Positions 22,431 through 34,563 are shown, numbered from the stretch's first letter. The stretch is DNA of 64,000 bases from Siphonodentalium dalli (GCA_032622095.1 CP136061.1:122586754-122650753), one strand, 5' to 3'. The notes: a model not told the origin generated them from the sequence alone. Numbers and translations are program-made.

Positions 22431-23003
22431 TGATATGATCCCTTTAGGTTACACTGGTGTAAATAAGGTTCCGAGTGACATCTAGCGGATGCGGGAGGAA
22501 TATATAGGAGAGAATAAAATAGACACTGGGCCCTGATTGGTCAATAGCCTTGTGTGCTTTTCACATAAAAAAATCATCACACCTCTTCCCTATGATTTCC
22601 CATAGGTAAAATAACCATTGGCACAGGAATTAACCCTTTGTAGTGAAGTTTGAATTTTTTGGTGTGGTCTAAAATATGACTGTATTTTTTTATGCGGTTC
22701 TGACACTAGTTACGAAAACATAAGATTTAAAGGCGAATTCCCTGCTAGACAGACATGATTTTTTTGTGTAAAAAGTTTCCCAAAATGTAAATTTTTCAGA
22801 TTTAAAGAAAATTTTGGACCCAACATTTATATTACCAACACTATACGCTAAAACGTTAGCACTGAGGCCTATGGAAAACATTTACACTAGTGTAACCTTT
22901 ACAGTGGCGTTCGAATACTTATATTTAAGCTTTGATAATAACAGAACGTTTTTTTTTACACCTATATTAAAACAGACGTATTCCATCTATTCATGTTTTG
23001 TTT
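22431..23003. other. No gene recognised
   Basis: Two small palindromes TTACACTGGTGTAA (near 22448) and TTACACTAGTGTAA (near 22882) bracket ~430 bp and could be ends of an old element; otherwise no feature seen. Confidence 0.35.
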
Positions 23004-23589
23004 CCAGATGATTGCTTTAGTTGTACTGAAATCTGAGTGAAATGGAATGAAAGTTGGTATGTTAAGTAATGCCCTAAATAATTGACTCCTTAACCACAGC
23101 AGAATTATGGGTAATTTTTCAGGATTTAGTCGGAAATATGGCTTGTTGCCATTCATCGGAAAGCTCTCAGAGCTTTCCGATGAATGGCAACAAGCCATAT
23201 TTCGATTTAGGGCATAACTGTAGGCTCACTACCACAAAATACAGTTTGAAGCCATAAAGTACAGATCAAGTTCGATCTTCAGTTCCATCCTTCTGTTTTT
23301 ATCACAGTTACAGATCTTTTTCAATGAGGAAATTCACATTTTCTTGGGTTTCCTTTGGATAACTGCAGTTAAACTTTGTTGAGCACCACAAAAATGTGGC
23401 TTAATTGGCCCAAAATACAAGTTACGCTTGAATCGGAAATTTGTCAAATGATTCTCAGCAGACTTATGGGCCCTTTTTTATTTAGATTTTTTAATTTTAT
23501 TTGTTTTTGGCTGCTAACTCCAGGTTTAATATTGAAGCTTTCTGAAATTTAATTTGAAGCCAACTGGCATGTTATGCCAATGTGGTGGT
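23004..23589 (+). mobile_element. Diverged family E fragment hosting two insertions
   Basis: Family E units beginning GTTTCCAGATGATTGC and CTTTGGATAACTGCAG. It is interrupted by the family B MITE at 23063-23222 and ends at the hAT-like MITE at 23594; after that MITE the sequence GTGGTGGTGCTCTTATGAAG continues it. Fragment 59268-59440 shows the uninterrupted form. Confidence 0.65.
23063..23222. mobile_element. Family B foldback MITE inside family E fragment
   Basis: TA-flanked; left arm from AAGTAATGCCCTAAATAATT, right arm shortened, ending GGGCATAACTGTA. The host reads GGTATG...GGCTCACTACCA across the insertion, matching GGTATCTAGGTTCACTACCA at 52132-52151. Confidence 0.8.
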
Positions 23590-23593
23590 TATA

Positions 23594-23970
23594 TAGGGCT
23601 GCAATGATTCATCGTTAATTCAATATATCACGATACACTTTCAAACGATGCGCGTATTGTATCGTGTCATGTGTATCGCGATACAGGAAATCAAGTAATG
23701 TCTGAAGATGGGCCAGTGTAAAACATCAATACCTGCAATTATCTCTCAAGTTTGCATGTATACTATGTATATTTGACTCATCTAGACAACAACTAAACTC
23801 CATTTTAGTTTAAAACGAATTCTACCTCCAGTTATAAACTTGTTGTTTCTGATAATTCAGGCAGTATTCATTTGGAAACACTAATTTAGTGTATCGTGAT
23901 ATGTATTGTATCGTTGGTCATGTATCGTGATTCGTATCATTTCGTGATCAAGTGTATCGTTGCAGCCCTA
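23594..23970. mobile_element. hAT-like MITE (~377 bp) with 8-bp duplication
   Basis: Ends TAGGGCTGCAATGATTCATC and CGTTGCAGCCCTA, rich in CGATAC motifs in both subterminal regions. GTGGTGGT lies at 23971-23978 and at 23582-23589; the left copy is separated from the element by an extra TATA, probably slippage at the TATATA junction. The uninterrupted target is seen in the paralogue at about 59400-59425. Confidence 0.8.
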
Positions 23971-24124
23971 GTGGTGGTGCTCTTATGAAGAACTAAATCT
24001 TCCAGTATGGAAATCCCAGATCACTCATTTTGTTGCAAGCAATGGTTTTTTTTTCTGGAAAATTTTATAGTTTGTGCAATTTGGCACATTCTTATCAAAA
24101 TTATTTTTTTTCAGCACAAAAATT

Positions 24125-24315
24125 ATTTTTCCAAAGAAAAAGAATTTATTTACATTATTTAACTAATTAGTGAATTAGTGTACTAGATAATAATATCATC
24201 TTTCAGTTAATATTGTGATTTTTTTAATTTCCAAAGAAAAAGAATACATTTTAATCAATACTAGTAAACTAATTAGTGAATTAGTGAACTAGATAATTGT
24301 ATCAGCTTTCAGTAT
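24125..24315 (+). repeat. ~105-bp tandem duplication
   Basis: Two copies of CCAAAGAAAAAGAATWYATT leading to CTAATTAGTGAATTAGTG and a final CTTTCAGT. Confidence 0.65.
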
Positions 24316-24322
24316 TTGTGAT

Positions 24323-24789
24323 CAAGTCTGATTATAGTGTGCCTGTCATTTGCAGAATGAGGTCCTCAGAGGGTGAATTTAGTGATGCTATCCCACACAG
24401 TGGGTTAGCATCACCAAATTCACCCTCTGGGGACCTCATTCTGCATGGCCTCATATGCTATGGGAGACATAGACTCAGATTGAAGTTCACAAATGATGAA
24501 TATTGTGATGTACACCCATTGGGAACCTCGATTATTCAATGTGTCCTCCTCTGCCAATTTTGGGATATAGAGAAACTAAACTAAAAAAGAAATAGAATCT
24601 ATGTGAAGAATTAAGTTTCTATAGAAATTTGATAATAAAGAAACTTTCCAGAGAAGATGAGGCCTAAGCAGAGTGAGGTCCCCATATGGTGAATTTAGTG
24701 ATGCTAGCGCGCTATGTGGGATAGCATCACTAAATTCACCCTCTGGGGACCTCATTCTGCAAATGACCTGCACACTGAACTCAGGCTTG
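24323..24789 (+). mobile_element. Family C element, full length (467 bp) with perfect 8-bp duplication
   Basis: Flanked by TTTGTGAT at 24315-24322 and 24790-24797. Ends CAAGTCTGATTATAGTGTG and ACACTGAACTCAGGCTTG. Each end carries a hairpin pairing GAGGGTGAATTTAGTGATGC with its complement, separated by a ~230-bp non-coding spacer. An 8-bp duplication plus CA-start inverted repeats indicates a hAT-like non-autonomous element. Confidence 0.88.
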
Positions 24790-24799
24790 TTTGTGATTA

Positions 24800-25263
24800 C
24801 ATGTATCATAAGGATTCTTTTTTAATTCAATGTTCCCAGACAAGTATAATCTGAAATTATTAGTTGAGAGGAAAGGCATGAAGATGAAATTGTTTTCTGT
24901 CCTAACTGAGCATTTTTTATGTTTCCACAATAATTAGTATTGATTAGCCAATCTGCTGCCAGTAATGAAGAATTAATGAAGCGTTTGGCAGTCAATTAAA
25001 ATGCAGAGCTCAAATTACTTTTCTAAAAAATTGTTGTTGTTTTTGACCAATATTTTGTTAGCACCCGACATGCCGCACGTAACATCGTGACAATCAATCA
25101 AAATGCAAGCATGCTATGCAAATATGAGATGCTAAAGTGAAAAGAGCATGAACAGAAAATAACCGATGCCAATATCATTAATGATGATGAATTTCCTGTG
25201 AGCACGCTCATTTTAAGACTTTGATTGGTGAATGGATTCTCCATCAATAGCTCAATATTTGCT
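24800..25263. other. No feature recognised
   Basis: Unique-looking AT-rich intron sequence; short open frames on both strands show no family resemblance. Confidence 0.4.
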
Positions 25264-25384
25264 GATGGGAGTTGCACTGATAGCATTAAAGATCCTGTGC
25301 CAGTGCATTCTCGCATATATAAGAGAATGCATTGGCACAGGGTTTTCGCAAAATTTCAGGAAGCTCCAGTCATGGAAGGGTTAA
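25264..25384 (-). mobile_element. Family A element, internally deleted
   Basis: Begins TTGCACTGATAGCATTAAAG, has one chimeric hairpin joining the left half of the first hairpin to the right half of the second, and ends CCAGTCATGGAAGGGTTAA. Confidence 0.75.
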
Positions 25385-25531
25385 AGGATAACGGATGGTT
25401 ATTGCCGAAATCATACTTTATTTTATATACAACGATCCATTATTTTAATAGTGGATGCCCAATATCCAACTTAATGGACATAACAAACGATTTCATTATA
25501 TATGCCTTTCATGTGTAATGCTATAAAGTTA

Positions 25532-25664
25532 TTATACAATGGTGTGTACAGTATGTGTTATCTTGTACGAGTAGTTGCGTACACAGTGTCGAGTCCAATA
25601 TGACTTTTCACCACAACCTGGTCTATAGTACAAGAAAACACATACTGTACACAACATTGTATAA
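25532..25664. repeat. Inverted repeat, 37-bp arms, 59-bp loop
   Basis: Arms 25532-25568 and 25628-25664 pair at 35 of 37 positions (TTATACAATGKTGTGTACAG...). The loop contains AGTCCAATATGACTTT, which recurs at 25963 and 25983 and in inverted, slightly diverged form at 25941. It may be an end of an unrecognised element. Confidence 0.75.
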
Positions 25665-26010
25665 TGACATTTTTATTATCCATCTGTATGTTTATCCAAA
25701 TATTAGGAATAACACTTTTGTGGTTATTGTTGGTATTTGTCGGCACTTGATTCACTGTAAAAGCCTGTATTTGATCATCAGTAAGCATGATTTGGAACAA
25801 TAAACACGGGAAGTGAAAACAAAACTCAATGTGGAAGTGAAACGTCTGCTAAATCCACCACAGTATTGCGTGTGCATCACAATTTCACTGATTCATTTGC
25901 AAAAGAGTTACTTCATGACATCACGGAGTCCCGATAAAAAAGAGTCATATTTGACTCGATTGAGTCCAATATGACTTTCGGGAGTCCAATATGACTTTTT
26001 CCCAGAATAT

Positions 26011-27529
26011 CATGTGACGACTTTTGCCCAATCAGAAATAGTGTTAGTTGAGGGATGGATAATAATACACTATATACATGTAGCAGGCATGAAATTTTGA
26101 ACTGCAGACATTATTTACTCTGAATTGAGCGAGGGGTTAAGAAAGATACACACACCCACCCACTGCTGTTGCATTCAGGTTGCAGCGCCCCATTATGACA
26201 AAACTTTAACTTTTACTAATATTCGGTATCTGTGATCATTAGGCATACCAAACGAATCATGTCAGGTTTAATGCAAACAAATTCTATGTCAAATCCGAAA
26301 TAAACCATGATAAATAATTAATACAATTTGATACATTTGCCAAAAATTGAGAGACAGGGTAACACCATCGCAGAAAGAGCTCTTGCTCGACACGTCATGA
26401 GCAGTCGATAGTTGAAAAAAAAATGGGGCATTAAGTTGACAATGTTTCCAGATGTCATACCATCCGTGCAGCCAATGAGCGGGTGGACATGGTGGACCAC
26501 ATGGTATACATCCGCTGTTTTGACCCAATTTTGGGTTGAAACATTCTGATTTGAGGTGAAAGTTTGGAAAAGGCCATGTTTTAAGCTGGACAATGGCTTC
26601 AAACTGTACATTATTTCAGTGTTTGGATTGATCCAGATTGTTCCATTAACCCTTTACCCAACAGTAATATGACTAACGTCATTACATCCAGCCAACAGAA
26701 CTTTCTGGTGACGTCAAAGTTTTGGGGAAAAACATGTATTATTACTAAATGTTAAGTGGCTCTTGATTTATGAAATTATGTTCATCTGTATGGATGGGGA
26801 CTGGGAGTATAAAAAAAAATTCAGAGTTGTGAATCCCCCTCCCCAAGCATGATAGTATGGTGAATATTTAGTAGGTTTTATATGTTAAATTTAACAATAA
26901 ATGTAATAAACAAACAAAAGGTAAGTTTTGTTTTATCAACAGATCAATGTGACTTTCAGTTTCAATTTCTCTGTCGGAAAACCATATCACGAAATTGGGT
27001 GATTTATTAATGTTTTAAGCAATGGCTACGTGGTGAAATGAAACATAAAATAAATCATCAAGTGGCCTATCAACTCTTGGATAGTTACGTGTAAATTCAG
27101 TTACAATTGACTGCATTATTAGTCCAAACTAGTCAACATTGTGCCATCGATTACAACTCACATGTTTTTTTGTTTACTTCAATTTGGCGCACCGGTTTTT
27201 GACCTTGACATTGCAGTCAATACATTCGCACCGCACATATCTTGTGCAATTAATAAATTAAACAATTCTTTCGTGTCTACATTGTATCTTACGATCGAGA
27301 AAAGTGCTTTCTCTTAGTGAAATTTTGAGCAATCATATTCAATATAAAATGACAAGACAGTGCCGATAAGTAATTCGCGGTAAATGCAGCACTATTCGGA
27401 ATTGATTTGCGCACTTTCAATTTAAAAATAGCCGCGTTTGTCTCGTGAATTCTTGTGTTCAAATAAAAGTAACTAATGTTATACAATGTCATTTCTTTGA
27501 TTTTTCACATCATGATATGGCCAATTTAC
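26011..27529. other. No feature recognised
   Basis: No repeat family, splice-flanked exon or recognisable protein was seen in these 1.5 kb. Confidence 0.4.
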
Positions 27530-28490
27530 TTGAGTATTTGGCAGTGTTAATGCGCGGAGAATAATAATTTTATTAATCAAACGAGAGAACAAAGCGGCCG
27601 ATCGATGCACATTTGTGCTATACAGTATTTTATCATTGTTGCGCTGACGTCGGCAAGGTTCCAAGATGTTTCCATCGTCATCAGCTGATCAATAAGTTAA
27701 TGGCAACTCTCGATAAATGGTCAATTGATACTAACACTAAATCTAAGATATATTATGTTTGAATTTGCAATGAATGTCATTTATTTATTACCGAATGGCT
27801 AATAGTTATAGCCATGATAAATGACAGTCCCCATTGTGCGCCCCACATTCCAACACCACATGTTCGCAGGTACAAATTTCTGCGCTCGTTATCAGTGGGC
27901 GTTTCTTGGTGGGAGTGTTTTTTAAATAAACAATTTGGATTGAATCGTGTGTCCATTCCTTTGTATTTTTAGATTACATTGTGGAGAATATACTCAAGAT
28001 TATGCAATTGTCGATGCGCGCAGAATAATAATTTTATTAATCAAACGAGAGAACAAAACGGCCGATGCACATAAATTTGTGCTATAGTATTTTATCATTG
28101 CTGCTATGACGTCGACAAGGTTCCTAGATTTTTTCATCGTCATCAGCTGATCAATAAGTTCAATGACAACATTCGATAAATGGTCAATTGATACTAATAC
28201 TAAATCTAAGATATATTCTGTTTGAATTTGCAATGAATGTCATTTATTAATTACCGAATGGGTAATAGTTATAGCCATGATAAATGACAGTCCCCATTGT
28301 GCGCCCCAATTTCCAACAACACGTGTTTACTGTAGGTACATGTTTTTTGCGGACGTCATCAGTGGGGGTTTCTTGGCGGGAGTGTTTTTTAAATAAACCA
28401 TTTGGATTGAATCATGTGTCCATTCCTTTGTATTTTTCGATTATAGTGTGGAGAATATACTCAAGATTATGTAATTGTCAATGCGCTTTA
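27530..28490 (+). repeat. 464-bp tandem duplication (two copies)
   Basis: AGAATAATAATTTTATTAAT occurs at 27558 and 28022, and collinear similarity continues through CATCGTCATCAGCTGATCAA, GACAGTCCCCATTGTGCGCC and GAGAATATACTCAAGATTAT in both copies. The copies differ by scattered substitutions and small indels. Content unknown; no coding frame is conserved between copies. Confidence 0.85.
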
Positions 28491-29332
28491 ACAACATAAT
28501 TTATTTGGGTACTAATCCAGGCAATACCCGTGCCCACAATATTGGGCTGAATTGGCGTGACGTTGGGACGTGTAACTGAAGAGAAAATCGAAAATTTTGT
28601 CGAACTTTCCGATCAAAACTTTATTGAATTCTCAAAATTGCTCACTCAGTGTATTAAAATAAAATATTATTCATATGATCTTGTGATGAATGAGGGAAAA
28701 AATCAAATCAAATGACAGTTTTATTTGAGAACATTTCTAGGGCCAAAAGAGTTAGAACAACACGGCGTCCTTAGTAACACCAACACTGCAACAGCGCAGG
28801 TGTCTTGGAGTTGACTCGGAACTGTATTTGCTTCGCTGGTCAAATCATGATATTGGTCTTTTTAATTCAGTTGCATATTATTAATAGCTCAAAAACATAA
28901 AGAAGTCAAATAAATATTCTATTAGAAATAAAAATAAAGTTTGTAGAATAAAACTATATTAGATGGCTGTACACAGATCACAATTGCGAGTAGGCCTACA
29001 TTGATTTAGTTGACTTGAAAAATAGCACCGCGACGACGCAGTTTTCGTTTTATTACGATTTTATTATGAAATGTCGATTAAATTGTAAAAAATGATAATC
29101 TACCACAAAACCCAACAAAAACATAAATATTAATAATGTAACATCTATGTTATTGTTTACATTAAAAATAAGAAAATTTTGTTGTGTTTAATATAATGCA
29201 ATATTTTTGTTGTAAACTTTGACCGAACAAAATCCAAAAACTCCGGGCGCTCTGGGGCTTTCTGGACGCTACGCGGCCGGGCGCTCTGGGGCTCTCTGAA
29301 CGCTAAAGGGTTAACTGAAATAATGTACAGTT
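28491..29332. other. Mostly unassigned; short GC-rich duplication near 29243-29310
   Basis: GGGCGCTCTGGGGCT is present twice, about 36 bp apart, followed by TTCTGGACGCTA and CTCTGAACGCTA. Nothing else is recognised. Confidence 0.45.
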
Positions 29333-29589
29333 TTAAATCTTCCATGACTGGAGCTTTCTGAAATTTACCGAAAACCCTGTGCCAATGCATTTTCTTATAT
29401 ATGCGAGACTTCCATAGGGAGCCTCAGATATATGAGAGAATACTTTGGCCTAACAATATTTACCTTGATGGTATAAGCCAGTGCATTCTCTTATATATGG
29501 GAGGCTCCCTATGGGAGACTCACATATATATGAGCATGCACTGTCACAGGATCTTTAATGGTGCACAGCTCCCGTCATGAAAGGGTTAA
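29333..29589 (+). mobile_element. Family A element, full length
   Basis: TTAA at 29333-29336 and 29586-29589; left end CTTCCATGACTGGAGCTT, two hairpins, right end CCCGTCATGAAAGGGTTAA. Confidence 0.8.
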
Positions 29590-29626
29590 TCAAAGCAGCA
29601 GGCTGAGATTGTTCCATTCACTGAAA

Positions 29627-29838
29627 TACTGTAATGCCCTAAATAATCAACTCCCACAGCTGAATTATGGGTAATTTTTCAGGATTTAGTCGGAAATATG
29701 GCTTGTTGCCATTCATCGGTAAGCTCTCAGTGAGAGCTTTCTGACAAATGGCAACAAGCCATATTTCCAACTAAATCCTAAAAAATTACCCATAATTCTG
29801 CTGTGGTTAAGGAGTTGATTATTTAGGGCATTACTCTA
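29627..29838. mobile_element. Family B foldback MITE, nearly complete
   Basis: About 212 bp; arms of ~100 bp from CTGTAATGCCCTAAATAATC to GATTATTTAGGGCATTACTC with few mismatches. Confidence 0.85.
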
Positions 29839-31559
29839 CTTAAACAGCCTGAATAATCAACTGTTTAGCAGACTTAAAATCAAATTATGGTGGTTGTATT
29901 GTAGTATCAAAGGAAGTCAGAGTTAAAGATTGGGCTTTAATACCCAATACAAGGGTGTGAAATAAGTACTGAACACAACTTACATCAGAATCTTAAATCA
30001 TTTATCAAACTCATTGCAGATGGCACATAGTCAAATTAACTCGAGCTCTCGTGAAATACATCCTTGCCTCATTTGCAACTTATTTGATAAAAGATTCTTG
30101 ATTAAAATTAGCATTGTGTTCTCTCTATGTCTGAAACCTCACTTGTGTCTATATCTGCAGTTATTAGGCTCAAACCTAGGCTTATAAGCTGTAAACAACT
30201 GACAAAAATATTGAATCTAGAAGCCCTTCACATGTTGTAGTCTATTGCTAGCTGAAGAACTGGCACATTCCTTCTCATTTAGTCACCACCTATAAATGTT
30301 GTTTGGAGTGGCACAGAATTTTTGTTTAACTTTAATCTCTTTTAATCTCTTTGTTGTTCGATGCTATTGAATGCTGAGTCTTTGACGTCATGGCCAACAA
30401 TAGTGCTGTAGAACGAGAGGCCGATCACGATCGGCAGATGTTTAACCCATACCTTGGCGATAGCGATTAGCTATTTTTATAAATTTTATAAATCCTTACA
30501 CCAACCTTTTCATGAGTGCAAAAGTTTCAACAATTCACACTTTATATAGTGATCGTGTGAAAAATATTTAGTTATCACATTGTGTCAACAGGATTGGTGG
30601 AGGATGTTAATATTTTTAAGCAAATAAATCAAATGACCCTCACTATGCAGGTTAGGGGTGTGTTATCGTCAACTATGCCAAGAACTATAAACATAATCAA
30701 TGGAAATATTTGAGTTATCAAATCGGATAGAATGGGGTTAATCTTACCCAAACTAATGAACTGATAAACACAAAATAGTCTATGAAAAGCATGTCATTGG
30801 ATTTAGAACCCCATACAATAAGTCAGTCTCAAGAATACCAGCACCATTAATATTATCCTGGAGCCCAAATGCAATTGAGGGAATTTCAAAATAAGACATT
30901 TCCTCTAATGATGAATATTCAATTGGTGATGTATTGAAACCCTTACTGAACCTGGCTCAAAGTGAAAGGGATAATATTATATCTGTCTATCGCATAATAT
31001 GTGTCTATGGAATGGTTTAATTTTAATCCCAAATCCATGCAAATCAAAAGTGGATCACCATCAACCTGGACATAACATAGGAGAATGATTAAATGAAAAG
31101 CATCAAAACCATATGATGTGTGGAGAGGGTTAATCATTTTCAATGACATCATGTTATGGAACTAAGGAATGTGTGGATAAATTTTTGTCTAAGATAAGAC
31201 AACAGTGTTTGTAAAGAACAATGTCTGTGAAACAACACTACAAAGTAACAATGGACTATTCCAATTTATTATTTTAGAATAGGTGTCATATAGTGTGTGC
31301 ATATAGCTAATGTAATAAACCTGTTTCAACAAAGGGGTTAACTTCATATTGCACAGAAAGCAGAACTCCACCAGAGAGTGAGTAATCAATCACAGTTTGA
31401 CATAATTATGATAACAAGTCCAGCCAGCCAGTGGTACCACTATCATGCTTTATAGCATGTAGTATCTAATGTCATAGTGATAATTAACTCATTTCAATAA
31501 CACACATTGCTGTGGGATATATGTTCTCTTCAAATTCCCAGCAGTAATTATTTGAATTA
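29839..31559. other. Mostly unassigned; palindromic repeat copy 2 at 30413-30475
   Basis: 30413-30475 is the reverse complement of 5690-5765, including the CCGATCACGATCGG palindrome. A diverged stretch near 30655-30725 (GGGGTGTGTTATCGTC) resembles 31905-31975. No gene signal seen. Confidence 0.5.
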
Positions 31560-32325
31560 TAAAGGGTCATAACTCTGTTAAAATATATCGGATCAAACCC
31601 ATATTCGAACTCGATCTGTATTTAGGGGTGATAAATTCATATACCAAATTTTGTGTTGATCAGATGAAAAATGTTTTGAGTCATCATAGCAGCTTGGGTG
31701 AATTCTAAGTAAACATAAGAGTGAAAAGGGTTAATTAAACAATACCAAAAACCATACAGATGAAGAACGTGCTAAGAAAAACCTAGGTAAGAAATATGAG
31801 GCAGATCAGAAGAAATATGTTCAACTTATTGCATTGGATAGCATGTGTGTAAAGGGTTAATTATTTTCTAAACTGATCAACCAATCAATACCAAAAACTA
31901 TACAGGTGAGGGGTGTGTCATCATAAACCTACATATCAAATATGAACACAATCGGACAAAAAAATATTTCGGTTAGAGCATCGGATTTTTTTAAAATTTA
32001 TTTTATTTTCGAAAAAAGGGTCATAACTCCTTTAAAATTAATCGGATCAAACCCATATTCGAACTCGATCTGTATGTTCGGCTGTGAAACTCACACACCC
32101 AATTTGGTTCCAATCAGATAAAAAATGTTTGAGTTATGGCAGAATGCGTGAATTCTAAGTTGAAAAAGGGCCATAACTCTGTAACAAAATCTCGGATCAA
32201 ACCCAAATTCGAACTTGATCTGTATTTTGGGCTGAGAAACCCATATACAAAATTTGGTTTCGATCGGATAGAAAATGTTTGAGTTATCGCATTACTCGTA
32301 AAGCTTGTCTGTCTGGCTGTGGACA
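31560..32325 (-). mobile_element. Family F element, reverse orientation
   Basis: Three reverse-complement units with GGGTCATAACTC, CGGATCAAACCCATATTCGA and ACTCGATCTGTAT, then AAAATGTTTGAGTTATCGCAT at 32272-32292 and a diverged tract ending near 32325. Matches the + copy at 3640-4160 in reverse. Confidence 0.65.
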
Positions 32326-33020
32326 CAAGTTCGTCTGGGCTTGTATTCCTACATTTTTCATTCAATTTTTTTTTAAACTTTGCAGAGATATTTAGTACCA
32401 TGGAAACCTGTGCACCTGTGATTATGAGGTCTGTACAACTTTTTTTTTAGACTTTTTATTTTTTAGAAATTTTTTGTAACATACATACTTTTGTCCGAGC
32501 TTGTATTCCTACATTTTTCTGTCAAATTGTTTGCAACATTGCACAGATATTTACCCCTATGCGAACATGTGATTATGAGCTTGAATCAACTTTTTTTTAG
32601 TGGAGTTATGCCCCCCCTCTTTTCAACATAGAAATGTTTAGCAACATGTATAATTATACCCCCCCGCAACAAAGTTAGGGGGGGTATACTGGAGTCAGCT
32701 TGTCCGTCGTCCGTCCATCGTCCATCCGTCGTCCGTCCGTGGACACAAATTTGTCCGGTGTTTTTTTTAATCAATTTCCGTGAAACTTGACACAGACATC
32801 AACCACCATGGGAACCTGTGCACCTGCAATTATGTTGTCTGTCGGAGTTTTTTTGGTGGAGTTATCCCCCCTTTTTTTACTTAGAAAATTTTCCGAGCTT
32901 TTATTCCTACATTTTTCGGTCAATTTTAAAAAAACTTGCTTTATTACCATGGGAACTTGTGCACCTGCGATTATGACGTCTGTCCGACATTTTTTGGTGG
33001 ATTTATCCCCCTTTTTCGAC
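32326..33020 (+). mobile_element. Family H element(s)
   Basis: 32326-32650 is the interior of one copy (CTTGTATTCCTACATTTTTC, ACCATGGAAACCTGTGCACC). A second copy starts at 32655 with a hairpin, TATACCCCCC against GGGGGGGTATA, then GTCCGTCGTCCGTCCATC at 32701-32750 and two further units. The open frames at 32787-33206 are repeat translations. Confidence 0.7.
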
Positions 33021-33021
33021 A

Positions 33022-33060
33022 GAGGCTCCCTGTGGGCAACTCACATATATATAAGAGAAT
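33022..33060. mobile_element. Family A hairpin fragment
   Basis: GAGGCTCCCTGTGGGCAACT then CACATATATATAAGAGAAT is one half of a family A hairpin abutting the family H copy. Confidence 0.5.
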
Positions 33061-34563
33061 TGTTTGGGGCGAGTTTGAGAGTTGCTTATCAGGAGTCTGT
33101 ATATGTACATTGGAGTGATTTTCTAATGATATGGATCGTCTGCATGGTCTTTTTCCACCGATACAACTGGCTACGTTGTGATATGAACAAGCGGCTGAAT
33201 TTATAATAAGACCCCGGCAAAGCAAACCAATCCAAAACAAAGTAATCATGACCCCCCCCCCCCCCCCCCCCCCAAATTTGGCAAGATAAATGAATTTATT
33301 GACAACGATCGTATATTTCACGGATATCACCCAAAAAAGTGTTTATCGTTAATTTGATTTCCGGTATCCTAGGTTGATCGGCTATCATTGGCTATCACAA
33401 CACCTGTTATACAAAAATGTAGATCGGGTCATTACAGCTTCTTCTAGCTACAACTGGAAATCAATTCCACTAACATCCGTACTAACGTGGTTCACGGAGT
33501 ATCAGTCATTAGGCGACTAGTTCCCAGACTGGTAATCCTCATTGTTAAGACAGATCAATCTCTCATTGGTGGATGCTCAGTCACCACGATAAATCACATT
33601 CTGTGCTCACTCGTAAATTTCAATCTCTGTGATGTCGCACTCATATTGACCATGTGGAATTCTTCTCTTATCTCAGACGAGATGCGAATGGTCTGTGGTG
33701 TTATTTGATTGGTCCACGGGTGATTTTCGATATGACAAATTGGTTCTTGTCTTCTATTAATGCGTTGTCCAGATTATTAGGGATCAGCGATTTCTGTGTT
33801 AAGGTTAAACAAGCTGTCTGATTGGCTCAATGTCACGAACCATAACTGGTCCAAATCACTCGGTCCTGCAGATTAGAGTTCTGAAGATTTCAGATTGTTG
33901 CTTTGAATACAGATAACTTAGAAGTGTTCACTAATTTATTATTCTAAATTTTCTTATGAGGGAATGAAGAACAGGTTCAAAATCTTGTTTTGAAGGGTAA
34001 CACCAAACCGGAAGGTATCACCAAACCAGACCATGCAGTTTTGATCTTCCCTCAGATTAATCGATATATCTCCCAGTTGAATAGTGGTATCCACTATTCA
34101 AAACAAAATTTTGTAAAACAGAATGTTCCCTCAATGGGATAGCAACCATAGCTTGCTCTCACCCTGGCTCATTTCCAAATTTATCATAAATAGCAGACTC
34201 TTTTTGATGTTAGGTAGTTCGTTTGAAACATAATTATCAGCCATTGATGGTGGATAATGCATGTATCAATAGAAAAATATAAATTTAATTAACCATAAAA
34301 TTGTCTAGCCTACAAAGCAGTTTGCAAAAATACTATCCGCGACCAAGTGTGGGTATCCACCATAATTTTGAGCGTCAAGGCCGCGGATTGATCCTGCGAT
34401 GAGATGTCGCCAAACCAGATTTGGGATGTCAAAGATGCGTATGATATACATGGACCATCTTTAGGGTTTACAATGGGTTATTCCAACTGTTGGATATGAC
34501 AACCCTGAAGTTTAGATTATTTCATCTTGTGACCATTTCAGTTCAAAATTTGGCGGAAATTAT
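33061..34563. other. No gene recognised; C22 homopolymer at 33252-33273
   Basis: Unique-looking sequence apart from a 22-base C run. The open frame at 33487-33708 shows no family resemblance. Confidence 0.4.

Noticed and set aside
26155-26175. CTGCTGTTGCATTCAG as the next MON2 exon (FAVAK-like)
   Set aside because: The surrounding frame does not extend into conserved MON2 sequence and lacks a suitable acceptor.
32787-33206. 139-codon open frame as a gene
   Set aside because: Made of repeated MGTCAPAIM-type peptides from family H units and part of a family A hairpin.
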